Assembly (NCBI GenBank): GCA_963377175.1
Contig: CAUJNA010002791.1
Location: forward strand, 694,435-758,434
Length of the DNA: 64,000 nucleotides
Reading direction: 5' to 3'
Source: Effrenium voratum
Lineage: Eukaryota; Sar; Dinophyceae; Suessiales; Symbiodiniaceae
Made by a program: the position numbers and the translations under genes. Positions within the stretch are counted from its first letter, which is position 1. The number at the start of each line of letters is the position of its first letter. The notes beneath the pieces are model-generated. The model was not told where the DNA came from and searched no databases. It was given only the letters and a program-made list of their open reading frames with translations. This document shows, in pieces, positions 56,636 to 64,000 of the stretch.

Positions 56636-56676
56636 CCAGGCCCTGGCTGAGCAGTCATAAGAAATCCAGGGCCTGT
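56636..56676. repeat. Paired inverted 11-mers in intron 4, copy 2
   Basis: CCAGGCCCTGG and CCAGGGCCTGT (one mismatch), 19 bp apart. Homologous to the pair at 51,396-51,449. Confidence 0.85.
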
Positions 56677-56688
56677 GATTTTTTCCAG

Positions 56689-56836
56689 GTGGGACCCGGT
56701 GTGCCAGATCGCGAAGACTTGGCTTGAGGACGGCAGCACGCTCATCATTCGCTGCTGCAGCACGGGCGCGACTGCAGGCGCCACTCTGGCCACAGGCATC
56801 CTGATCTGTGCTCATGATGTTCCCGCATGCGATGCT
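56689..56836 (+). CDS. Copy 2, catalytic-loop exon with lost arginine
   Basis: After TTTTCCAG|G it reads WDPVCQIAKTWLEDGSTLII, then RCCSTGATAGATLATGILIC and AHDVPACDA. The donor is possibly GC (GATGCT|GCCTCT). It aligns with the copy 1 exon, but the HC-X5-R loop reads RCCSTGATA. A cysteine remains, the histidine is Arg or Cys depending on alignment, and the phosphate-binding Arg is Ala. In this family that change normally abolishes catalysis; inactivity is inferred. Confidence 0.6.
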
Positions 56837-57208
56837 GCCTCTTGGCTTTTGACCCTTTTCCAGTTCCAGGCCCTTGGCATTCTTGGCTACGGGTTTTCCA
56901 GGGCCTGGCTCGGAAAACGTGTCTCACATGTTTCAACCAATTTTAAATAGTATAGACTATGTTCAACACTCCCTGCCAGTAAATTGCAAATTGCACTTGT
57001 GAAGCATCTTGGGCCTACTGTTTTGAACAAAGCATTCTTAAGGGACCAGCGCTGGCGTGTTCGCACGCTTCATGATGGAACCACAAAGTACCAGGTCCTG
57101 GGAACTGTAGAAAGTAGGAACAATGACTGAGCCAGGACCTGATGTAGTTGTTTACATGAGGCCCCTCCCCCTTCAGAAGAATTGCTTGACCCCCTTAACT
57201 TCGCCCAG

Positions 57209-57340
57209 GCCGGCATGATCCACTCCGCATCATCCTCGAACACGTTGAGGCCAAGAATGGACTGGGTCCAGGACTACGAGAAGACCCTCTCAAAGGTCCA
57301 CTCGCATCGCAAATGGCTGTGGCGGCCACAAAAGAAGACA
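57209..57340 (+). CDS. Copy 2, C-terminal helix exon
   Basis: After TCGCCCAG|G reads AGMIHSASSSNTLRPRMDWV then QDYEKTLSKV. Keeps the Q-D-x-Y-E helix of copy 1 and little else. The end is uncertain. Confidence 0.5.
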
Positions 57341-57575
57341 TGCGCCTTGTTTGCAGCTAAGGGTTGCCGTCGCAGCCTCATGGACTGGGTGGGCACCATG
57401 ACCCGCTCACTAAGGGGGCCAGTGAGATCTCCCTGCGGTTTGGGATGCTCTTTCTTCCACATTTGCGACTCAAGCCGGCAAAAGGAATAGCGCCAGCGTG
57501 TGCTGCAAGCTCTGATCGCACGCATGCCATCATTCTCATGCGACATTCCTGCCTTGCAGTTCCAGCTCGTTGCAC

Positions 57576-58466
57576 TTGCTTGTCTGAGGCTGCCCCCTTT
57601 TGGAGAAGCGCCTGGCCCTTGGATTTTTCTCATCGCGGGGCTCGCACTTGTAGCAAACATGGTGAACACGGTGCAGCGAAGGAGAGCGTGAGAGCGGAAG
57701 CCATTGTTTCAGACCGGTTTTGCGTGAGAGGCGCCGTTTGGAGCATGGCTATGCAACAGAAAGGGAGTACTTGTGGCCCCCCAGGATCACCACCCTTTTA
57801 CATATGAAATTTTAGGGGGGGTGGGTATCCCCAGAAATTTCTTTCATTTTCCACCCTTCTTGCCTACAATCCAAACTAATTCTAAGCTTGTTGCTACCGC
57901 AGTGAGCTTAGGGCTTTGAAAGACTCCTGAGCCAGATCTTGAAATCCAAGCCCAAAAGCCCAAGTGGTCGAAGCAATTTTGGGATCCAAATCCCGATCTC
58001 CAATTATTGGGATCTGGGATGATCTGGGAATCCATCAAATTCGTTGGCCTTGTCTCACAACTCCAAAGAGGTCCAGCCGTGGACCAGGGTCCTACTTACA
58101 TGTGGGGTTCCCGTTGCATGGCAAGCAGCTCGAAACGTGTGCCTTGGAAGTGCGCGCATGCCCTTTGGCCGACGGGCTTTGTAAAGGGACCGCGCTGTGC
58201 AACGGAAAGCAAAAGGAAAGAAGCAAGCAAAGAAACTAGTCAAACAGAAGAAGACACGCAAAAAAAGCGAGCAAACAAGCAAACACACACACACACGCAA
58301 AGAAAGCCATTCAATTAAGCAAGCAAACATGCACTTTCATAATCTTTCACAGGCGCGGTTGGGACAAAATATGTGAGCTCAAGTTGGGCAAGCAAACAAT
58401 CGGCAACACAAAGAGAGACTTGCTCTTTGGCGCCCCAACCCAGCCTGGTGCCTTGATAGCAACGAC
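57576..58466. other. Non-coding stretch
   Basis: Contains short CCAAATCCC/GGGATC repeats near 57,980-58,025 and a CA run (58,283-58,298). No exon is seen. Confidence 0.4.
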
Positions 58467-58562
58467 CTCCCGCAGCCTGCGGCAGTGCCCTTGACAGCGC
58501 CCAGCTTCTCCTGCACAGTCACCTCCTTGCGTTGCACGACAGCTTCCACTCAGACTTGCAAG
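58467..58562 (-). CDS. Candidate exon, minus strand
   Basis: After AGTCTGAG the minus strand reads EAVVQRKEVTVQEKLGAVKG then TAAGCG before GTCGTT. Moderate GC3. No family is recognised. Confidence 0.35.
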
Positions 58563-58717
58563 ACACCGCGGCCAGCGCCGCCAGGCATAGCCGTCGTTAC
58601 AGCGGAGAATTCACAGTTATGGGTTACACACATCGCCCCTAACCTCAGGTTACGGGCCAGTTCGTGAGGGCCCCTCCTGCGCAAGAAACTTGTTTGGTAA
58701 AAACTTGTTTGGTAACA

Positions 58718-59024
58718 CCAGGGCCTGGAGTGGAAAGCGCTACAAGAATCAACCTATATTTAGACGCCAGGCCCTGGGGGGGATCAAGACCGAAACCCCC
58801 AAAGAAGATGCCACCTTGGCTTGTTGATTCTCAACGTCTCCCTACGCCAGGCCTTGGAATCACACAGAGGGAGACACGAGGGGAATTGGAAAGCGTTCGC
58901 CAGCGTTCGCCAGTTTTCTTGCTTTGCGTTGCCAGGGCCTGGAGTAGAACGACCATGCAGATGGCCATCCAAAAGCCTATGCACATGCAGCGAGAAACGA
59001 AACATTAAAGATGCCAGGCCCTGG
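58718..59024. repeat. Cluster of CCAGGSCCTGG 11-mers
   Basis: Copies at 58,718-58,728 (GGG form), 58,767-58,777 (CCC form), about 58,844 (degenerate), 58,932-58,942 (GGG) and 59,014-59,024 (CCC). Confidence 0.8.
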
Positions 59025-59239
59025 AAAGGTTGCCTGAAGAGGCACGCAGTGAGCATCATGCCTTTCCAAAGGCCAAGGACGCTGAGAAGCTGGAACTTTC
59101 GTGTAGCGTGTGGCCAGGAAAGATTGTTGGACCTTGAGCTGGAGGCCTGCCGGTGTCGTCTGTGGCTGCGTGCTTGCAGTGGCAGAATTACACGCGGCGC
59201 AGCAATGCTCCTATAACATGCCCCTGGGGCTTGTGAGAA

Positions 59240-60080
59240 CAAATTCTCCTTGGAAGGCTCCAATTTGAACACGCCGAATGAGTGCTCCCCAACTTGTTTT
59301 TACCTAATAACTGCTCGCCTGCACTTGGGTGCAAATTTGAAAGGCTCCGATTTGAGCAGGACGAAGCGGGCCTTGGCGCAGTGGAGCTTGTTCTGCTCTC
59401 ATGGCCTCAAACGAACATTCCATGCTCAGCCCCCAAAAATCAGAGCCTCCTTTTTTCCTGAAAAACATCTGAGAGCTGTTCAGCAGAGCATTTGTAGAGT
59501 GATTCCCCGGAATTGCTCTGCCAAGCTGCTTCATACGCTTCAATGATTCATCACAGAAATTAGTGTTACGCTCCTGGCAAAGAACTGACAAAACAAAGTT
59601 GTCCCAAAAATGTTTTGATTAGACTTGACCACACCCCTTAAAAGGCTCCGATTTGAACACGCCAAATCAGGGCTGCCCCAAACCAAGAAAAGTAGGCCCA
59701 TGTTGGCAAGAAGAATAGTGCGGCTTGGCTTGAACGCAGATGTGAAAGCCTGCGATTCGAGCATTGCGAAAGAGGGCCCAGTTGCAGGGTAGTGTCAAAA
59801 ACCGATGCCGGCTACTAGTCGAACTTTGCTGATGTTGGCGTGCGAGAATGTTCTTACCACATGTCAAGCAGGCATGTGAGCCAAAAACGATGGAAGGCTC
59901 CGAATTGAACACGCCATGGGGGGCCTCCAAAACAGACCCTGGGGCATGTGAGAACAAATTCTCCTTGGAAGGCTCCAATTTGAACACGCCGAATGAGTGC
60001 TCCCCAAGTGCACAACAAGTTGACCCTAATAGTTGCTCAGCTAGGGCTCCGTTTTGGACACGGTTTTCCCGGGCTGCAGG
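59240..60080. repeat. Seven degenerate copies of a roughly 35-bp dispersed repeat
   Basis: Core AAGGCTCCAATTTGAACACG (variants GATTTGA, GAATTGA) at about 59,252, 59,340, 59,642, 59,743, 59,890, 59,967 and 60,045, all in the same orientation. Two copies (59,222-59,295 and 59,938-60,007) share about 70 bp including the leading CATGTGAGAACAAATTCTCC. Confidence 0.8.
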
Positions 60081-60392
60081 CGAGGTAGCACTCTCATGGC
60101 CAAACACGGTTTTACGAGATAAGTTTCCCCGACATCCACGGGCCTCTAGCACGTTAAAAGCCAAATTAACGACAGCCATCGACCGTCGCTTCCTGTTTTC
60201 TCGCCGTCCCGGAGCTTGCGAAGGATCCTCTTGACTGCCTGGCGTCTTGCCGCCGACATTGGGCCGCTGCGGTAGTCGGGCACTCCTCGGAACGCATGCT
60301 CGCACGACCCACCCTAACATTAATCCAGTCTCACATCATGAGCTACAAACGGAGTCAGTCAAATAACAAGCTGCGAGTGCCAATTTGCCTAC

Positions 60393-60627
60393 CGACATGA
60401 GCAGAAACGGGTCATCCATACTAGCACAACAACGCTGCAATCCCAGATATTTCAGGTAACCCGCAGCCCGCAACAGGTTGCGATCTGCAGCTTTGTCTCG
60501 GGGAGAGTAGCGCAATTTGCGGAACTCGCATGCCCAGTACTCACAATCGTCCAATGTGAAGGAGATGCCAAATCGACGCAGTTTTTGCTGGAAGGCGGGC
60601 ACGGTGCCACACTGACGGTGAAGATAC
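60393..60627 (-). CDS. Exon, unrecognised helical peptide
   Basis: After CTTGGCAG|G reads YLHRQCGTVPAFQQKLRRFG, then ISFTLDD, later EFRKLRYSPRDKAADRNLLR and AAGYLKYLGLQ, ending before GTAGGC. A canonical GTGAGT inside (60,540-60,545) could end a shorter exon, but the frame stays open and well formed after it. No family is recognised. Confidence 0.5.
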
Positions 60628-61056
60628 CTGCCAAGCAAAAATGGTCCCTTCATGGAAGCCTATGGGCCAGAGTTTTCTGCACATTAGAGCCATTATTTTG
60701 AACTCGAGCGGCAGAAACGTGTTGCAAACCCTTACAAAACCAAACATGCCAAACGTTCGTCAAGCCTCAGGCGCAATGTCACCTCCCTCCGCATCATTCC
60801 TCATCCCTTCGCGAAAAACTGTACACACTTAGGGGTTCCCACGGTAAGGGTAAGAGGCTGGTGTTGGATTAGGGTGCGCAAGCATGTTGTCGGTACTTTG
60901 TAGGTATGTATGTACCATCGTGACTTTGCAAAAGTGCGCCTGCAAAAAAATCTTTCAAAAAGTCTTGTAGAGTCGTCCCTTGCTGTGCATTTAAGATGCG
61001 GTCTCTTGCTGGTGGAGTGTTGTCCTCTGCGTGAGCTTCAGCATTTTGGCACAAAC

Positions 61057-61172
61057 CCAAGCCTCAGCTGGGCGCGCGAGATCCTGCGGCCAGCCTTGGA
61101 GCACCCGACACCGCTGATGAACCTGAAGCCTTCGCGGGCCCGCAAGCCAAGGAAGTGCAAATCCAGATTTAC
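61057..61172 (-). CDS. Exon, unrecognised
   Basis: After TACCAG|G reads NLDLHFLGLRAREGFRFISG then VGCSKAGRRISRAQLRLG before GTTTGT. The opposite strand is also open with good bias (SWAREILRPALEHPTPLMNL), so the strand rests on agreement with neighbours and splice sites. Confidence 0.45.
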
Positions 61173-62155
61173 CTGGTATGAAGCAAACTGGTAGGTGGTG
61201 CTGTCCAGAAAAGCATCCGCTTGGCTGCGGCCCTTGGCCACCTGCTTGGGGAAACAGCTATCTGGCGCAAGCCCCGCGCTGTTAAACAACAACAAACCGC
61301 GTTGACCATCTCTACGCAGCGTGCGGTGCGCAATCCAGCCCTTTTTTCCACTGGATCGAGCCCCAGTGGTTGGGTGTTGATGCATGGGATTGCGTGGGTC
61401 AGCTGCTGCGTCGACATGATCTATCCCGCATCAGCACAAAGGAAGCAGCGACGCGAATACATGCGAATACTTATGCTAGTGAGGACATCGATGAAGACCG
61501 GATTTTAGACATACTGCGCTTTGTTCTGGTGGCTGCTGGCAGGAATTCACTTGCAGCTGGTAGATGCTGGTAGAACGAAAGCAGTCACCATCACTCGCTT
61601 GCCGGGGACGCACGGAACCTTGCGACAAGCTCCACGGGCTTTCGCCAGTCTTTCGCGAAGCTTGCTCCAAAATATCCCAGCCAACAAGGCTTGCGCCATT
61701 CCCAACACAGGCAGAGAATCAAGCATGCAAGTAATGGTGCTGCGCATCTTCTGTCTACAAGGGAGTGGGAGTGCAAGTGCGCAAGCGTGCCCACAAGAAG
61801 CCAGCGTGGAATTTCGTTTGCTTGGGGTGGGAGGATGATCCTCCTTGCCAAAATGGCACGCATTCTCTCACGCAACTTATGTCCGATGGTCATCACAAAC
61901 ACACACCCAAGGTCATTGCTCCAGCTGCTATGGGCAGTAGGGCCAAAACCCATAGCCTGGTGCAAGAAGTCAGAAACCAAAGAATGCGGGCTGCCCTCAG
62001 GCCCCCTATAGCTATGTTTAACTTTGAAAGGGTAAAATGAAAGCCCGTCAGACAACTGACATCAGCAATGTTCGATATACTTTCTCAGCTCTGAGTCTGA
62101 AGGCTCTCTGGCTGTCGGCACCTCGCAAGCCTTCAGCCACGCCTCGCCCACAAAC

Positions 62156-62367
62156 TCCCCCGGCTCTTAAACTTCTCGCGAGTGATGCCGCGGCCCACAG
62201 GCCGGTAGGCCGTTGGCATCGGCGCGTCAGCCAGCAGATTGCCCAGCTTTGCAAGCCAGGGCAAATCGCCACCGCTCCGCCACCGGATTGGCAAGCGCAT
62301 TGCGGCGCACCTCTCCTGGCAGGGCTGCCCAGGACAAAGGCTGGCCACAAAGTACCGATTGCGCTCC
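62156..62367 (-). CDS. Exon, unrecognised
   Basis: After GCGAAG|G reads ERNRYFVASLCPGQPCQERC, then LPIRWRSGGDLPWLAKLGNL and TAYRPVGRGITREKFKS, before GTTTGT. Codon bias supports the minus strand. Confidence 0.55.
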
Positions 62368-62439
62368 CTTCGCAATGTTTTTCAGGGAAACTCGAGATTC
62401 TCTCTTGATGAGGGCGCGACAAATTTACAAGTTCCCCAC

Positions 62440-62553
62440 CTTCGTCACCAGCATGAACCGTGCCAGAAAGCACGTCAGGTAGCACGTGCGCCAGTCCAGG
62501 TTCTCCAGCGACAGCAGCAACTCACTGGACCCCCTGTCCAAGACGCGGAAGAC
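62440..62553 (-). CDS. Exon, unrecognised
   Basis: A 114-bp segment between ATCCCAG|G and a GT donor (ACGAAG|GTGGGG). Reads VFRVLDRGSSELLLSLENLD then WRTCYLTCFLARFMLVTK. The opening recalls F-x-x-L-D-x-x-x-S-x-E of EF-hands but lacks the calcium ligands, so it is not called one. Confidence 0.6.
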
Positions 62554-62714
62554 CTGGGATCAAAACAGTTGGGTTGCCCCATCCCAAAACACAGGTCTGC
62601 GTGTACTCACAGGTACTGACTTGTGCAGGTATACTGACTTGTGCCCGACGTTGTGAATATGAGGCCAAGCAAGCCAAACAACCCATGCCAAGTTCTATGC
62701 AAGGCGCGTTGTTG

Positions 62715-63136
62715 ATCTTCTTGTTCTTGAGTCGCTTCTTCACCTCTGCCGGCAGCTCGGGCGACATCCATGGGGTTCCAGTTTGCCGCCCAAGGCGGTG
62801 CCGCAGCATGGCGAGCCGGGCCGCGGCTGCAAGGTAGTACTCCCGCACGTAGCGCGCGTCGACCACTGCCTTCGACGGTCGCATCGGTCGCCGCACCGGT
62901 GCGCCTGGCACATCTGCTGCTGGCAGCTTACGCTTCCGGGCCAGTCTGATCTCCACCTCAAACTGCTCCTGAAGCTTACGGCTGAACCCCTTTGCGGCCA
63001 GCGCTCTCACGCCCAGCTCCTCCCGGGATCTCGCGGTCTGCAACTGCTTCCGCAAACGTTGTGAGGCTACTCTGAGGCGCTGCGCACGTCTGCGAGCTCT
63101 CTGTTGATGCCGCTCTTTGTTGCTGCTAGCAGACAT
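62715..63136 (-). CDS. First exon, basic coiled-coil-like N-terminus
   Basis: Possible start MSASSNKERHQQ (ATG at 63,134-63,136); a second in-frame ATG lies 42 bp upstream. Continues RRAQRLRVASQRLRKQLQTA, then a K/R-rich linker, then YVREYYLAAAARLAMLRHRL and WMSPELPAEVKKRLKNKK. The end is probably near KNKK, with a GA or GC donor. Strong codon bias over about 420 bp makes this the longest convincing exon in the window. Its Arg/Lys richness suggests nucleic acid or protein binding; no family is named. Confidence 0.65.
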
Positions 63137-64000
63137 TGCAAATATGGGAGGCCTAATCGTAATCCGCTGAGTCTTCATGAGTCTTGTTCATTCAAAATCC
63201 TCGCTGCAAGCTTTGCGTCAAAACTAACCGCTAACCGGATGTTGGAGCATATTATGGAATATGATGGAGCGTGGAGAATCCGTGCAACACAAGGTCCGCA
63301 AGCCGCATGGCATAATTGCATCCATGTGACGTTCAGGGGCCATTGGTAAGCTGGGAACGACTAAAGCCATGGTTGGCGCATGAAGCCACAATAACACGAC
63401 GCATGAGCCTTCACAACCAGGGCCTGGCTTCTCAATGTTTTGTTTCCCGTCGCATGTTCATATGCTCTTTCATATGCTCGTTCTAGTCCAGGCCCTGGCA
63501 ACGCAAAACTCCCCTCAGGCTGCTTCTATTCGCAAAAGCTGATCGACCGACGAACGCTTTCTCTCTTGCCAATTCCCCTCGCGCGCGCCTCCCCCCTTGT
63601 CTGATCTCATCCAACGCTGTGCAAGGCCTGGCGGAGGGAATCGCTTTCAAAGAGCCAACGTGGCCTTTGATGGTTACGGCCAGGGCCTTGCGCCCCGAAT
63701 TGCTGCACGCCCCAGGGCCCGGCCCGGCATGTCTAAAGCGATTGCTTCTCGTAGCGCGTTTTAGGGGCTCAGTCCCCGCAGGCCAGTTCCCAAGGCCAGT
63801 TCCCACTCCGGGCCCTGGTAGCGACCAACGTGCCCGCCACCAAGAAGTAAGGAAAGCAACGGGAGCCCGGGGCCCAAGAAGTAAACAAAGGGCGCTAAAG
63901 CTGACTTGCTTGGTCAACATTTGAATGCAAAACTGACTTGTTGACATTGCGCCTGGGAGCCTGCTGTGCCCTAAGATGCGCCATGACACCGCGCTCGTGC
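63137..64000. other. Upstream/intergenic stretch
   Basis: Holds paired 11-mers CCAGGGCCTGG (63,417-63,427) and CCAGGCCCTGG (63,488-63,498), and degenerate forms near 63,680, 63,711 and 63,812. A minus frame over 63,483-63,989 is open but P/G-rich without clear splice support. Confidence 0.4.

Larger units (their letters stand above)
53264..57575 (+). other. Span of phosphatase-like gene, copy 2
   Basis: Tandem duplicate of 48,425-52,575 with the same exon order. It carries about 0.6 kb of extra sequence (54,573-55,190) and clear coding divergence, including loss of the catalytic arginine. It may encode a pseudophosphatase or be decaying. Confidence 0.6.
60393..63136 (-). other. Span of a minus-strand gene of unknown function
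   Basis: Five exon-like segments (63,136 to 60,393), all on the minus strand and mostly with AG|G acceptors. The first encodes a basic coiled-coil-like N-terminus with a possible start at 63,136. The later ones encode unrecognised mixed helices. I cannot name the protein. Additional weak minus-strand candidates (KLRERMRAILARR near 61,860; KLRERLAKARGACRK near 61,650) lie in the span. No downstream end is identified. Confidence 0.5.

Noticed and set aside
62440..62553. EF-hand in VFRVLDRGSSELL
   Set aside because: The acidic calcium ligands at loop positions are missing and the spacing is wrong.

Overview
The window looks like nuclear DNA of a dinoflagellate, most likely a symbiodiniacean or a close relative. 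Four things point there: (i) very small GC-rich exons (about 50-230 bp, high GC at third codon positions) scattered in long, lower-GC introns; (ii) acceptors that mostly read AG followed by G, with donors that are often GT but in places appear to be GC or GA; (iii) degenerate copia-type gag-protease relics of the kind common in these genomes; (iv) ankyrin repeats with the CLLEAGADK signature. There are no bacterial operons, ribosome binding sites, CRISPR arrays or rRNA genes. Exons were called by eye from codon bias, splice motifs and, where two copies exist, conservation of the reading frame. Most exon boundaries are therefore approximate.

Left region (1-17.9 kb): a chain of minus-strand exons runs from about 17.5 kb down to the window edge. 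The upstream part resembles Sel1/TPR helical repeats (17.5-9.1 kb). The downstream part holds a WWTYPG-type beta-domain exon (6.5 kb) and charged or acidic exons (3.3 kb to 1). Whether this is one gene or two cannot be settled. Its introns hold an intronless, frameshifted ankyrin pseudogene, a 106-bp MITE with TAA target duplications, large CA microsatellites, a roughly 0.9-kb polypurine block flanked by direct repeats, and TA-rich microsatellites.

Central region (17.9-45.6 kb): a higher-order tandem array. The basic unit is about 1.9-2.3 kb, present in seven full or partial copies. Two copies of a larger module (tail, CTTC microsatellite, a nearly identical 1.5-kb segment, and a copia relic) lie about 17 kb apart. 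Each copia relic sits at the same position of the unit, flanked by about 78-bp terminal repeats and a 5-bp target duplication (GTTAC). The units carry an 82-92 bp near-perfect palindrome that is present in some copies and half-deleted in others, and an invariant 9-bp-stem hairpin.

Right region (45.6-64 kb): a plus-strand, multi-exon gene with a cysteine-phosphatase-like HC-X5-R exon is duplicated in tandem (48.4-52.6 and 53.3-57.6 kb). The second copy has lost the catalytic arginine. Its introns carry paired 11-bp palindromic motifs (CCAGGCCCTGG ... CCAGGGCCTGG). A separate minus-strand gene of unknown function occupies about 63.1-60.4 kb, next to a cluster of degenerate 35-bp dispersed repeats at 59.2-60.1 kb.
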